64,000 bases of DNA from Candidatus Nitrosacidococcus sp. I8 (GTDB lineage: Bacteria > Pseudomonadota > Gammaproteobacteria > Nitrosococcales > Nitrosococcaceae), in assembly GCF_945836005.1 (NCBI RefSeq), contig NZ_OX241534.1, positions 1,254,275-1,318,274 on the forward strand. Reading direction: 5' to 3'. Below are positions 55,528 through 64,000 of the stretch, in pieces (position 1 is the stretch's first letter; every line of letters starts with the position of its first letter). Made by a program: the position numbers and the translations under genes. Under the pieces are notes generated by a model. The model saw nothing but the letters and a program-made list of their open reading frames with translations. It was not told the origin of the DNA and searched no databases.

Positions 55528-57150
55528 ATGATTCGTAATTATGATGTATTAATTATTGGAAGCGGTTCAGCAGGGTTAACCCTTGCTCTTCACTTAGAAT
55601 CAAAGCTCAAAATAGCTGTTTTAGCAAAACGTAATCTTGAAGAAGGAGCTAGCCTCTATGCTCAGGGAGGCATTTCAGTAGTTTTAGATAAAAAAGATTC
55701 TACCCAATCCCATATAGAAGATACTATGCGTACGGGGGTTGGACTATGCCATAAAGAAACAGTTCAATTTACAGTAGAACAAGCTAAAAGCGCAATTGAT
55801 TGGCTCATTCAGGAAGGTACTATATTTACTCGAGATAAAAGTGCTAAAACTCACTACCATCTAACTCAAGAAGGAGGCCACAGTCATCGCCGAGTAATTC
55901 ATGCCGCAGATTCTACTGGATGGACCGTAGAAACTAAACTAGTAGAACTTGCAAAACAGCACTCAAATATTGAATTTTTTGAGAATCATATCGCAATTGA
56001 TTTAATTACTCAGTATAAATTGGGTAATTGTACTAAAAGTAATCAGTGCTTAGGGGCTTATGTTTTTAATACTACTACAAATAAGGTAGATACCTTTAGT
56101 GCACGTTATGTAGTTATTGCTACAGGCGGTGCAGGAAAAGCCTATTTGTATACCAGTAATCCTGATGTATGCACTGGAGATGGGATAGCTATGGGTTGGC
56201 GTGCTGGATGCAGAGTAGCCAATATGGAATTTGTCCAATTTCACCCTACTTGTCTTTACCACCCTAACGCTAAATCATTTCTTATTACTGAAGCCTTGAG
56301 GGGAGAAGGAGGGCTATTATTATTACCAGATGGTCTCTCATTTATGCATCTTTTTGATGAACGTAAAGAGTTAGCACCTCGGGATATTGTCGCTCGTGCA
56401 ATTGATCATCAAATGAAGCGATTGGGTATTGATCATGTCTACTTAAGTATTAGCCATAAACCTAAATCTTTTATTCGCCAAAGTTTTCCTACTATTTATG
56501 CTCGTTGCTTAGAATTCGGAATTGATATTGCTAAAGATCCTATCCCTGTAGTACCTGCTGCTCATTATACTTGTGGCGGATTAATGGCAAATCTTTATGG
56601 TCAAACTGATCTTCCACATCTCTATGCGATTGGAGAGACAGCACACACAGGGCTCCATGGGGCAAATCGGATGGCAAGTAATTCTCTATTAGAATGTCTT
56701 GTATTTGCTAGATCTGCCGCAAACCATATCAATAAGAATATTATCAATGTACCTCAACCCGAAAACTTACCTCTTTGGGATGAAAGTCAAGTTATTGACT
56801 CAGAAGAGGAGATCGTTGTTGCCCATAACTGGGATGAACTACGTCGTTTTATGTGGGATTATGTAGGTATAGTACGGACTGTAAAGCGACTTGAAAGAGC
56901 AAAGCACCGTATTGATCTGTTAGTACGAGAAATCACCGATTACTATAGTAATTTTCGTATTACTAACGATTTGATTGAGTTAAGAAATTTAGCTACTGTA
57001 GCCGATCTAATTATTCTCTCAGCTCTAGATCGAAAAGAAAGTCGAGGACTACACTATATCTTAGATTATCCTAATCAAGCTAGGGTAGCTAAAGATACTA
57101 TTCTTACTCCAAAAGGTTATTATACCACACACTATTCTAGAAATGAGTAA
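55528..57150 (+). CDS. nadB: L-aspartate oxidase
   Basis: NadB makes iminoaspartate for NAD synthesis. The 540-residue flavoprotein has the FAD-binding LIIGSGSAGLTLAL, ASLYAQGGISVVLD, the catalytic region FVQFHPTCLYHP and EALRGEGGLLL, and HTGLHGANRMASNSLLECL. It is divergent from rpoE, as in many gammaproteobacteria, and its 3' end overlaps the broken ygfX remnant by 14 bp. Confidence 0.96.
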   Translation: MIRNYDVLIIGSGSAGLTLALHLESKLKIAVLAKRNLEEGASLYAQGGISVVLDKKDSTQSHIEDTMRTGVGLCHKETVQFTVEQAKSAIDWLIQEGTIFTRDKSAKTHYHLTQEGGHSHRRVIHAADSTGWTVETKLVELAKQHSNIEFFENHIAIDLITQYKLGNCTKSNQCLGAYVFNTTTNKVDTFSARYVVIATGGAGKAYLYTSNPDVCTGDGIAMGWRAGCRVANMEFVQFHPTCLYHPNAKSFLITEALRGEGGLLLLPDGLSFMHLFDERKELAPRDIVARAIDHQMKRLGIDHVYLSISHKPKSFIRQSFPTIYARCLEFGIDIAKDPIPVVPAAHYTCGGLMANLYGQTDLPHLYAIGETAHTGLHGANRMASNSLLECLVFARSAANHINKNIINVPQPENLPLWDESQVIDSEEEIVVAHNWDELRRFMWDYVGIVRTVKRLERAKHRIDLLVREITDYYSNFRITNDLIELRNLATVADLIILSALDRKESRGLHYILDYPNQARVAKDTILTPKGYYTTHYSRNE

Positions 57151-57666
57151 GCCGTAGACGTACCCGCAACTTTCTAAAAGAGATTTGACTTACATTATCT
57201 TTAAGCAAAATAACATAAATAGGCTGCCAGCAAGAGGCTATCTTAAAATTCAGGATTACTAAATATGTGCTAATAAAGCTATTAGCTAATAATACACCAG
57301 TATAGCTTATCCCATTTTTTTGAACTAAATGCCAAGTATCTTTCTGTTGCCAAATAAGCTGAGTAATCGAATTTAGACAGGAAAGAAAAGCGTATCTTCT
57401 AATACTCCTAAATAAATTTACGCCTATAAAAATGAAAATAATTATGTGTAGCTGCCAAGGAAAATCTAAGAAATTTAAAGCAACTAATGCATTGCCATGT
57501 ACGAAAACCATAAATTTACGCCTATAAAAATGAAAATAATTATGTGTAGCTGCCAAGGAAAATCTAAGAAATTTAAAGCAACTAATGCATTGCCATGTAC
57601 GAAAACCAGGTGTAATCCTATGATTTTAGAAGGAGATAAATTAAGGTATAGAGGTGTTGCATACAC
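57137..57666 (-). pseudogene. ygfX: ygfX disrupted by a tandem duplication
   Basis: YgfX is a small inner-membrane protein linked to FAD/SdhE and commonly found by nadB. The C-terminal half reads through (LFRSIRRYAFL, ending SFRKLRVRLRL, the family signature). The N-terminal half lies in another frame (SPSKIIGLHLVFVHGNALVA, with a GTG start at 57666). The break is a perfect 98-bp direct repeat (57413-57510 and 57511-57608). 98 is not a multiple of three, so the frame is lost and translation from the natural start stops at NLWFSYMAMH. Removing one copy would restore a full-length YgfX of about 140 residues. Confidence 0.8.
57413..57608. repeat. Perfect 98-bp tandem duplication
   Basis: Two identical 98-bp copies stand head to tail, 57413-57510 and 57511-57608. 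Both begin TAAATTTACGCCTATAAAAA and end ACGAAAACCA. I found no mismatch. It lies inside ygfX and breaks its reading frame. Complete identity indicates recent origin or a mis-assembly. Confidence 0.92.
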
Positions 57667-57887
57667 AATGCAGTATTAAGATAAGCTAATATTTCTAGTA
57701 TCTATTTAGTATAAAAATATAGATAATATTTATATTAGAGGGGGCAGATAAGAAACAACTTCTGCCCCATGCTAGAAGGAGATTACCGTAGTCTAATATC
57801 GTTGGTATCAATATTAACAATACCAGATTGGAATATAGCACCAAATTATGGTTTATTCTACGCTCAACTCCTCTCTGAGGAATATCA
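57667..57887. other. Intergenic gap with inverted repeat
   Basis: This 220-bp stretch lies between ygfX and the exported HU gene. It contains an 8-bp inverted repeat GGGGCAGA/TCTGCCCC at 57741-57768 with a 12-base loop and no T tract. It could be a weak terminator for the HU transcript or a regulatory palindrome. No coding sequence is recognised. Confidence 0.4.
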
Positions 57888-58223
57888 TCAATTTATTTGA
57901 GCACTTCCTGAAGGAAAAGATTTAAAGCGCAAATAGTTTTTAGCAGGTACTTGAACTTGTTCACCTGTTCTAGGATTTCTTGCTGTTCTAACATCCGCAT
58001 GTTTAGCATAAAACTTGCCTAAATTACTAAGTCGAACTTCATCTCCCTCTTTTAAACTAGTAACAATTTGATCTTTAAAAGCAGTAATAATACTCTCTAC
58101 TTGATTTTGATCAATTTCTGTTTGTTTTGCGATACGGATTGCAAGTTCTTTTTCTCCAATTGCATAAGCTGATGATGTAAAAGTTAAAATCATTAAAAAT
58201 AAAAGTAAAATGGCTTTTTTCAT
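57888..58223 (-). CDS. HU-family DNA-binding protein with a signal peptide
   Basis: The 111-residue protein begins MKKAILLLFLMILTFTSSAY, a canonical signal peptide cleaved after AYA (about residue 21). It continues as a full HU fold: KELAIRIAKQTEIDQNQVES, VTSLKEGDEVRLSNLGKFYA, and the DNA-contacting arm TARNPRTGEQVQVPAKN. The arm matches the cytosolic HU at 35158. The basic tail region ends FKSFPSGSAQIN. The protein should be exported, so extracellular or periplasmic DNA binding is possible. Polysaccharide genes follow. It is not the main nucleoid HU. Confidence 0.85.
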   Translation of the reverse strand: MKKAILLLFLMILTFTSSAYAIGEKELAIRIAKQTEIDQNQVESIITAFKDQIVTSLKEGDEVRLSNLGKFYAKHADVRTARNPRTGEQVQVPAKNYLRFKSFPSGSAQIN

Positions 58224-58265
58224 TATTTTCTCCTTTTTTATTAATAAAAACTAAATTTCTAGTGC

Positions 58266-59264
58266 TTATGGATACATAGGATTTATCTTCTCAACTCTTA
58301 AATATAAAATAGTAAGTAATACAAGTACTACTATAAAACCCCATAACATCATATCTCGATGAATATTTATCCAAGAACTAATTAATACAAGTAAGATATT
58401 GACACTACTAATTGCGGCAACGATCTTTAGATGAGACCATCCTGCTTGGTGTAACCGCTGATAAGCATGAGCTCGATGAGCTTTATACCAATTATCCCCT
58501 GCTAAAAAGCGGCGTATTAGAGTGAGCGTTGTATCAAAGCAAAATATGCCATAAATAATTATCCATAATAACAAGGGGATATTAAAGCAAAATTTTCCTA
58601 TAAGTGCAAAACCTGCAATAAGAAATCCTAGAAAGCCACTTCCTCCATCCCCCATAAATATACGAGCAGCAGGAAAATTCCATAGTAAAAACCCTAAAAT
58701 TACTGCAGTTAATGCCCAAGAAAGAAAGGTTAGAGTTTCTGCACCGGATTGCCACAGCCAATAGCTTCCTACCATAAAGATAAAACAAGCCTCTATTCCA
58801 GCAAGACCATTGATACCATCCATAAAGTTAAAAAGGTTAATAGACCAAATAATTGCTAACCCAAATAATCCTAACCAAATATAGTTAAAGTGTATTGATG
58901 GGTCAGAGTATAAAGTTAAGCCATATATGGTTATAAAAGCTGCGATAGCATGTGCTAAAAATCGCCATATAGGCTGAATACCACAGCAATCATCCCCAAA
59001 TCCAACAGCAACCACTAACATTGCACCTGGAAGTAAAACTAAGTGCTGCATAGATATACCCATAGCCCAAATAAGTAAAGCTATAGCTAGCCATAGCCCA
59101 GCAAATACGATTCCTCCTCCTCTAGGAGTAGGTAAGCTATGGGAGGATCTTGCATTAGGAATATCTACCCACTTTTTAACCACTGCATAATAGCGAAAAC
59201 ACCCTACCAGAACCCAAGATAAAAGAAATAATAGAGGTAAAGATTCTATTAGGAACATCTTCAT
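58266..59264 (-). CDS. MraY/WecA-like undecaprenyl-phosphate sugar-phosphate transferase
   Basis: This 332-residue protein has about ten membrane helices with the family motifs SHSLPTPRGGGIVFAG, FMDGINGLAGIEACF and FMGDGGSGFLGF. KAHRAHAYQRL is the last cytoplasmic loop. It transfers a sugar phosphate to undecaprenyl phosphate at the start of an O-antigen or capsule repeat unit (WecA/WbpL type). The donor sugar is not fixed by sequence. cysC lies 33 bp upstream on the same strand. manC sits divergently beyond it, so a surface polysaccharide role is likely. Confidence 0.83.
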   Translation of the reverse strand: MKMFLIESLPLLFLLSWVLVGCFRYYAVVKKWVDIPNARSSHSLPTPRGGGIVFAGLWLAIALLIWAMGISMQHLVLLPGAMLVVAVGFGDDCCGIQPIWRFLAHAIAAFITIYGLTLYSDPSIHFNYIWLGLFGLAIIWSINLFNFMDGINGLAGIEACFIFMVGSYWLWQSGAETLTFLSWALTAVILGFLLWNFPAARIFMGDGGSGFLGFLIAGFALIGKFCFNIPLLLWIIIYGIFCFDTTLTLIRRFLAGDNWYKAHRAHAYQRLHQAGWSHLKIVAAISSVNILLVLISSWINIHRDMMLWGFIVVLVLLTILYLRVEKINPMYP

Positions 59265-59297
59265 AGAAAATGGAGCTAATAGTGCAGCTGCTATGAT

Positions 59298-59903
59298 TTA
59301 TGATTGAATAATTGCTCTAGATCTTAATAGTTTAATCACTTGGTGAGCACTATTTTCTACGCTCTGAGTATAGGTGTTGACCATTAGTTCAGAATTTTCG
59401 GGCACTTCATAAGGGGAAGAAATACCAGTAAAGTCTGGAATTTCCCCTGCTCTGGCTCGTCGATACAGACCTTTAACATCTCGTTGCTCACAAATAGCAA
59501 GAGGAGCTTGACAATAAATCTCTAGAAAATCATCTCCCATTAGATTTCTCGCCCTCTGCCGATCTTCATGGAATGGGGAAATAAAAGCAGTAAGTATAAT
59601 TACTCCTGATTCTACAAATAATTTACATATCTCACTAATACGTCGAATATTCTCGGTACGTGCTGCTTTTGAAAAACCTAAGTCTGCACAAAGGCCATGG
59701 CGTACATTATCTCCATCCAGAACAAAAGTACGGCATTGTAATTCAGCAAGTTGAGCTTCAACAGCATGTGCTAAGGTAGATTTTCCAGCTCCAGATAAAC
59801 CTGTAAACCATAAGGTAGCACTTCTATGCTTATTGAGCTGTTCTCTATGAGCACGTGTTACGGTAGGTTGGTGCCAAACAATGTTTTTAGTTGGTGTATT
59901 CAT
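59298..59903 (-). CDS. cysC: Adenylylsulfate kinase
   Basis: CysC phosphorylates APS to PAPS. The 201-residue protein has the P-loop GLSGAGKST (residues 35-43), [17 protein letters not shown] and [15 protein letters not shown]. It is a stand-alone kinase without cysN or cysD nearby. It lies between the WecA-like gene and manC, so PAPS may serve a sulfotransferase for surface sugars rather than sulfate assimilation. Its family is secure; its destination is inference. Confidence 0.92.
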   Translation of the reverse strand: MNTPTKNIVWHQPTVTRAHREQLNKHRSATLWFTGLSGAGKSTLAHAVEAQLAELQCRTFVLDGDNVRHGLCADLGFSKAARTENIRRISEICKLFVESGVIILTAFISPFHEDRQRARNLMGDDFLEIYCQAPLAICEQRDVKGLYRRARAGEIPDFTGISSPYEVPENSELMVNTYTQSVENSAHQVIKLLRSRAIIQS

Positions 59904-60038
59904 AAATTTATTTGCACAATTTATTATTTAGATCAATATTTAACTCTATAATACTTCAAGTTAACTTTCTAGTTTTAATCTCAGAAAAACAACCTATTTT
60001 ATCTATAACTTACTAAGCTATCTTATTAGGGTTAATGT

Positions 60039-61490
60039 ATGTATCTACAACCAATTATTTTATCAGGCGGATCAGGCACTCGTTTATGGCCTCTTTCTAG
60101 AGAGCACTTTCCTAAGCAATTACTCTCCTTGGTTGGAGAGCGTACTATGATCCAAGATACTATCTTGCGTATTGGTAACTTAGAAAATGTATTACCCCCC
60201 TTAATCGTGTGTAATGAAGAACACCGATTTCTAGTTGCAGAACAAATACGACAAATTGGTATCATACCTCAGCAGCTTATTTTAGAACCTAGCGGTCGTA
60301 ATACTGCCCCAGCACTTACCTTAGCAGCACTATCAGCATTAGATAAAAGAGAAAACTGTATTTTACTTGTCATGCCTGCTGATCATGTAATTAGAGATAT
60401 TGAATCTTTTCATCAATGCATTACTTTAGGACATCAACTTGCCGAAAAAAATCATCCGGTAGTATTTGGAGTAGCACCTACCCATCCTGAATCTGGCTAT
60501 GGCTATATTGAAGTGGGTGAGAGCATTACAGAAAGTGCAATACTTCCTACTGCGTTTAAATTGCAATCTTTTAAGGAGAAACCAGATAGACAGACTGCAC
60601 AGTTCTATTTAGAAACAAAACGCTATTTATGGAACAGCGGCATGTTTATGTTTAAAGCATCTACATGGATAGAGAAAATTTCCACCTATACACCAAAAAT
60701 TCTGCAAGCTTGTACTCAGGCGATAGATAAAGGGGTTCAAGATGGAGATTTTTTTCGAGTAGATCGGGTAGCTTTTACCTCATGTCCTAGTGATTCTATT
60801 GATTATGCAGTGATGGAGAAATTAACTGATCAGAAGGATAATGCATTCTTCCCAATTGTTATTTCTCTAGAAGCAGGCTGGTCTGATGTGGGTGCTTGGC
60901 CAAGTTTACTTGAAGCCAATACTCGTGATGAGCAGGGAAATTTAGCTAAGGGAGATACTTATCTCGATTCTACACAAAATTCACTAGTATTAGCAGAAAA
61001 TCGGATGGTTGCTGCTATTGGGCTAAAGGATACTATGGTAATTGAAACTTCAGATGCGGTTTTAGTGGTTCACAAAGATTATGCTCAGAATGTAAAGAAC
61101 ATTGTTGCTCAGCTAAAAAAAGAAAACAGAGCAGAACATATTAGTCATCGAAAAGTTTATCGCCCTTGGGGATACTATGAAAGCATAGATTTTGGATCTC
61201 GCTTTCAAGTAAAACGCATCATGGTCAATCCAAATGCCTCTTTATCACTACAAATGCATCATCATCGGGCAGAACATTGGATTGTAGTGAGCGGTACTGC
61301 CCGGGTAATACGGGACAACGAAGTGGCTTTACTTTCTGAAAACCAATCTACTTATATTCCTTTAGGTATCAAGCATCGTTTAGAAAATCCAGGTAAAGTC
61401 CCCCTTGAAATTATTGAGGTGCAATCAGGAAGCTATCTTGGAGAAGACGATATTGTCCGTTTTGAAGATCACTATGGGCGTACCCAATAG
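60039..61490 (+). CDS. manC: Mannose-1-phosphate guanylyltransferase / mannose-6-phosphate isomerase
   Basis: This bifunctional 483-residue enzyme makes GDP-mannose. The N-terminal nucleotidyltransferase has LSGGSGTRLWPLSREHFPKQ and EKPDRQTA. The C-terminal cupin isomerase (about 350-480) has RPWGYYESIDFG, SLQMHHHRAEHWIVVSGTA and YIPLGIKHRLENPG. GDP-mannose feeds exopolysaccharide or LPS. It is divergent from cysC and ends 10 bp from the convergent sufT. Confidence 0.94.
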   Translation: MYLQPIILSGGSGTRLWPLSREHFPKQLLSLVGERTMIQDTILRIGNLENVLPPLIVCNEEHRFLVAEQIRQIGIIPQQLILEPSGRNTAPALTLAALSALDKRENCILLVMPADHVIRDIESFHQCITLGHQLAEKNHPVVFGVAPTHPESGYGYIEVGESITESAILPTAFKLQSFKEKPDRQTAQFYLETKRYLWNSGMFMFKASTWIEKISTYTPKILQACTQAIDKGVQDGDFFRVDRVAFTSCPSDSIDYAVMEKLTDQKDNAFFPIVISLEAGWSDVGAWPSLLEANTRDEQGNLAKGDTYLDSTQNSLVLAENRMVAAIGLKDTMVIETSDAVLVVHKDYAQNVKNIVAQLKKENRAEHISHRKVYRPWGYYESIDFGSRFQVKRIMVNPNASLSLQMHHHRAEHWIVVSGTARVIRDNEVALLSENQSTYIPLGIKHRLENPGKVPLEIIEVQSGSYLGEDDIVRFEDHYGRTQ

Positions 61491-61500
61491 GAATTTTTAT

Positions 61501-62046
61501 TCAATACATACCTGTCTGAATTTTAGCTGCATCTGACATCATGCTATAACTCCAGGGCGGATCAAAAACCACCTCTGCATAAACTTCTCTTACCCCATGA
61601 ATAGCTTCTACTTTTTCTTTAATATCTTGTACAAGTACCTCTCCCATACCACATCCGGGAGCAGTTAGCGTAATTTTAATATCTACTCGCCGATCACCAT
61701 CTTCAAATTTAGTAATAATACACTCATAGACTAAACCTAAATCAACAATATTAATGGGGATTTCAGGATCATAACAGGTTTTCAATTGATCCCAGATGAG
61801 TTTTTCAACCTCTTCATCTGAGGCACCTTCAAGTGCCTGCGGAGCTTTCTCAGGTTCAAACCCTAAAGCATCCGAATCTTTACCGGAGATTCTAGCAAGA
61901 TTGCCATTAACATAAACGGTATAACTACCCCCCAAGTCTTGGGCAATAGCTACCTCGGTATCTTTAGGGATAATGATCCTATCTGCACTAGGCACTAGGA
62001 CTGCTTCACAATCTCGAGTAAGAGGAATAGGATCTCGATTATACAT
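61501..62046 (-). CDS. sufT: Fe-S cluster assembly protein SufT
   Basis: This 181-residue protein has an N-terminal extension (VPSADRIIIPKDTEVAIAQD) and a C-terminal MIP18/DUF59 domain with CYDPEIPINIVDLGLVYEC and LTAPGCGMGEVLVQDI. SufT assists Fe-S cluster assembly or transfer. It follows sufU with a 19-bp gap, as the last gene of the visible suf cluster. Confidence 0.92.
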   Translation of the reverse strand: MYNRDPIPLTRDCEAVLVPSADRIIIPKDTEVAIAQDLGGSYTVYVNGNLARISGKDSDALGFEPEKAPQALEGASDEEVEKLIWDQLKTCYDPEIPINIVDLGLVYECIITKFEDGDRRVDIKITLTAPGCGMGEVLVQDIKEKVEAIHGVREVYAEVVFDPPWSYSMMSDAAKIQTGMY

Positions 62047-62065
62047 AAATTCTCCTACTATAAGC

Positions 62066-62518
62066 TTATTCAGTAGTTACTGTTGCTGTTTTATGGCTTA
62101 GTGCTGAATCAAAGGTGTGCCAAGCAAGCGTGGCACATTTAACTCGCATAGGAAATTCTTTTACCCCTGCCAGCACTTCTAATTTTCCTAATGATCCTAT
62201 TTCTGCTTCATGGGCGTGCTCATGAGTTATCAGATGATGAAACTGTTTAAATAGCTCTTTGGCTTCTTTCTCATCTTTACCTTTAAGAGCTTCAGTCATT
62301 AGGGATGCTGAGGACATAGAAATTGCACAACCATCCCCTTGAAAACTAATATCTTCTATTGTATCGCCGTTCATTTTAAGAAATACGGTGATTCGATCAC
62401 CACATAGGGGGTTATGTCCATCGGCATAAAAATCAGCATTTTCCATAGGATAAAAGTTTCTAGGGTTTTTTCGATGATCAAGAATCATCTCTTGATATAA
62501 ACTTTCTAACATACTCAT
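62066..62518 (-). CDS. sufU: SUF scaffold protein SufU (NifU N-terminal-like)
   Basis: This 150-residue IscU-type protein has the three conserved cysteines in NPLCGDRITV, GDGCAISMSSASLM and RVKCATLAWHTF. MLESLYQEMILDHRKNPRN is the SufU-type N-terminus. In SUF systems it accepts sulfur from SufS, or acts as a scaffold. It lies between sufS (12 bp) and sufT. Confidence 0.93.
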   Translation of the reverse strand: MSMLESLYQEMILDHRKNPRNFYPMENADFYADGHNPLCGDRITVFLKMNGDTIEDISFQGDGCAISMSSASLMTEALKGKDEKEAKELFKQFHHLITHEHAHEAEIGSLGKLEVLAGVKEFPMRVKCATLAWHTFDSALSHKTATVTTE

Positions 62519-62530
62519 CTATTTATCCAA

Positions 62531-63781
62531 TTATCCTAATAGCTTTTGAAGATGTTTAATTCCAGAGACTAAGGAATCAATTTCTGATTTAGTATTGTAA
62601 AATGCAAGGGAAGCCCTCGCAGTTGCAGGAACTGTAAAGTGATCCATAATAGGCTGAGCACAGTGATGACCTGTGCGAATTGCAATTCCTTCATGATCTA
62701 AAATGGTGCCAATGTCATGAGGATGAATTTTTTCTAGAATAAAAGAAAGTACGCCTACTTTATGCTGAGCCGTGCCGATCAGGCGCAAAGTTGGAATTTC
62801 ACTAAGTACTCTTATTGCATAAGCTAAAAGCTCTTGCTCATAGGAATCAATGGTTTCCATACCAATATCACTTAGATAGTCAATAGCAGCCCCAAGACCA
62901 ATTGCGCCTGCAATATGCGGTGTTCCTGCTTCAAATTTATAGGGAAGATCATTATAAATAGTTTTATCGAAGCTTACAGATAAAATCATATCTCCTCCTC
63001 CTTGATAGGGAGGCATCGCTTCTAAATGTTCTTTCTTACCATACAGAATTCCTATTCCTGTAGGACCACACATTTTATGGGCAGAGAAAGTATAAAAATC
63101 ACAGTTAAGATTCTGTACATCTACAGGAAGATGAGGGATTGCTTGGGCACCATCAAGAATAACAGGAGTGCCGTTATGATGGGATAATTCAATAATCTTT
63201 TTTACTGGATTAATTGTACCTAACGCATTAGATACATGGGTAATAGCTACAATGGAGGTTTTAGGGGATAAGAGTGCTTCAAACTGATCTAATAGTAGCT
63301 CTCCAGACTCATTGATTGGTGCCACTTTTAATATTGCACCTGTTTGCTCACATAAAATTTGCCAAGGTACTAGATTAGAGTGATGCTCCATATAGGAGAT
63401 TAAAATTTCATCTCCTGGTTTTAAACGGCTACGACCAAAAGTTTGAGCAACTAAATTAATCGCTTCTGTAGTGCTACGAACAAAAATAATTTCTTCTCTA
63501 TAAGCTGCATTAATAAAGTGTTTTACCTTATCTCTTGCTTCTTCATATGCTTTAGTAGATCGCTCACTTAATTGATGTACAGCACGATGAATATTTCCAT
63601 TATCTTGACGGTAATAATGATCAATGGCTTCTATTACCTGTCTTGGTTTTTGCATTGTAGCTGCATTGTCCAAGTACACAAGAGGTTTACCATAAATTTC
63701 TTGATGGAGAATAGGGAAATCAGAACGTATTCTTTCTACATCAAATTGAAATGGATTTGGTTTTGCTTTTGTCATCGTCAT
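62531..63781 (-). CDS. sufS: Cysteine desulfurase SufS
   Basis: SufS is a PLP enzyme that takes sulfur from cysteine for Fe-S clusters. The PLP lysine lies in FYTFSAHKMCGPTG. The catalytic cysteine is in RTGHHCAQPIMDHF, about residue 374 from the chosen start. The ATG at 63781 is preferred. A longer reading from 63823 would overlap the sufD end by 26 bp and has no good ribosome binding site. The normal SufS N-terminus FDVERIRSDFPIL follows from the shorter start. Confidence 0.94.
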   Translation of the reverse strand: MTMTKAKPNPFQFDVERIRSDFPILHQEIYGKPLVYLDNAATMQKPRQVIEAIDHYYRQDNGNIHRAVHQLSERSTKAYEEARDKVKHFINAAYREEIIFVRSTTEAINLVAQTFGRSRLKPGDEILISYMEHHSNLVPWQILCEQTGAILKVAPINESGELLLDQFEALLSPKTSIVAITHVSNALGTINPVKKIIELSHHNGTPVILDGAQAIPHLPVDVQNLNCDFYTFSAHKMCGPTGIGILYGKKEHLEAMPPYQGGGDMILSVSFDKTIYNDLPYKFEAGTPHIAGAIGLGAAIDYLSDIGMETIDSYEQELLAYAIRVLSEIPTLRLIGTAQHKVGVLSFILEKIHPHDIGTILDHEGIAIRTGHHCAQPIMDHFTVPATARASLAFYNTKSEIDSLVSGIKHLQKLLG

Positions 63782-63797
63782 AGCTAATTCTTTTACC

Positions 63798-64000
63798 CTA
63801 TTTATCCAGAAGAAATTGAGCATTTATCTGGCTTTTAATATGCTCACGAATTGAGATAAAGGGAATTTTATCTACTAACTCTTCACTAAACGCAGCAATC
63901 AGTAGTTGATAGGCAAGCTCTTCAGGGATGCCTCGAGCACGAAGATAAAAAATTTGGTTTTTATCGAGCTGCCCTGCGGTTGCTCCATGAGCACATTTCA
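63798..64000 (-). CDS. sufD: SufD, C-terminal end (cut by window edge)
   Basis: The last 66 codons of a SufD-type gene are visible, from the right edge to a TAG stop at 63798. The sequence KCAHGATAGQLDKNQIFYLR is the conserved SufB/SufD end motif, followed by ARGIPEELAYQLLIAAF. SufD is part of the SufBCD scaffold. Together with sufS-sufU-sufT it implies a sufBCDSUT operon whose start lies beyond this window. Confidence 0.92.
   Translation of the reverse strand, partial: KCAHGATAGQLDKNQIFYLRARGIPEELAYQLLIAAFSEELVDKIPFISIREHIKSQINAQFLLDK

Noticed and set aside
57484..57679. Short ORFs on both strands around the 98-bp repeat
   Set aside because: They are out-of-frame readings of the duplicated ygfX segment and have no independent start, ribosome binding site or family match.
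1..64000. CRISPR arrays, insertion sequences, rRNA and phage genes
   Set aside because: No regularly spaced repeats, transposase, integrase, capsid or rRNA sequence was seen on reading both strands.

Overview
The window is AT-rich, densely packed proteobacterial chromosome. It has no phage, insertion sequence, CRISPR array or rRNA operon. The gene order is gammaproteobacterial: rpoE-rseA-rseB-mucD-lepA-lepB-rnc-era beside divergent nadB and ygfX, hupB-tRNA-Val-tRNA-Asp-ppiD next to fabI, a complete ccmABCDEFGHI operon, and a suf cluster ending in sufS-sufU-sufT. A low-GC member of the Chromatiales, for example a Nitrosococcus-like lineage, would fit. That placement is inference only, because no rRNA or ammonia-oxidation gene is present.

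Layout. 0-11 kb: an RpfE/phosphoglycerate-mutase-like gene cut by the window edge, a DUF2066 protein, purM-purN, dcd, yajC without secDF, a secreted lipocalin-like protein, OsmC and VOC proteins, a stomatin/NfeD pair, speD, and a GTPase (DUF3482) paired with a DUF2868 membrane protein. 11-18 kb: the cytochrome c maturation operon, including ccmD and the true ccmE start, closed by a strong terminator. 18-30 kb: mostly minus-strand accessory and housekeeping genes (LysM protein, coq7, glcF-like, di-heme peroxidase, uup, methyltransferase, zinc peptidase, DUF2141) and a glycosyltransferase/flippase-like/acyltransferase group. 30-31 kb: a barstar gene and a secreted barnase-type RNase. 31-38 kb: fabI, ppiD, two small membrane ORFs, tRNA-Asp, tRNA-Val, hupB, rph-rdgB-hemW. 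38-41.3 kb: a PEP-CTERM island with two genes behind near-identical sigma-54-type promoters and a broken third gene. 41.5-57 kb: aguA-aguB, thrC-hom-alaC, era-rnc-lepB-lepA, mucD-rseB-rseA-rpoE, nadB. 57-64 kb: ygfX broken by a perfect 98-bp tandem duplication, an HU-fold protein with a signal peptide, surface-polysaccharide genes (WecA-like, manC) with cysC, and sufD(partial)-sufS-sufU-sufT.

How the genes work together. speD and aguAB supply two steps of polyamine synthesis from agmatine, and spermidine synthase is not in view. The ccm operon feeds c-type cytochromes such as the di-heme peroxidase. The rpoE-rseAB-mucD block is an envelope-stress circuit, and yajC and ppiD also belong to envelope biogenesis. 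The PEP-CTERM proteins, manC, the WecA-like transferase and perhaps the exported HU protein point to an exopolysaccharide or biofilm matrix programme. The observations most worth a second look are the sigma-54-linked PEP-CTERM island, the exported HU protein, the 98-bp duplication in ygfX and the barnase/barstar pair.
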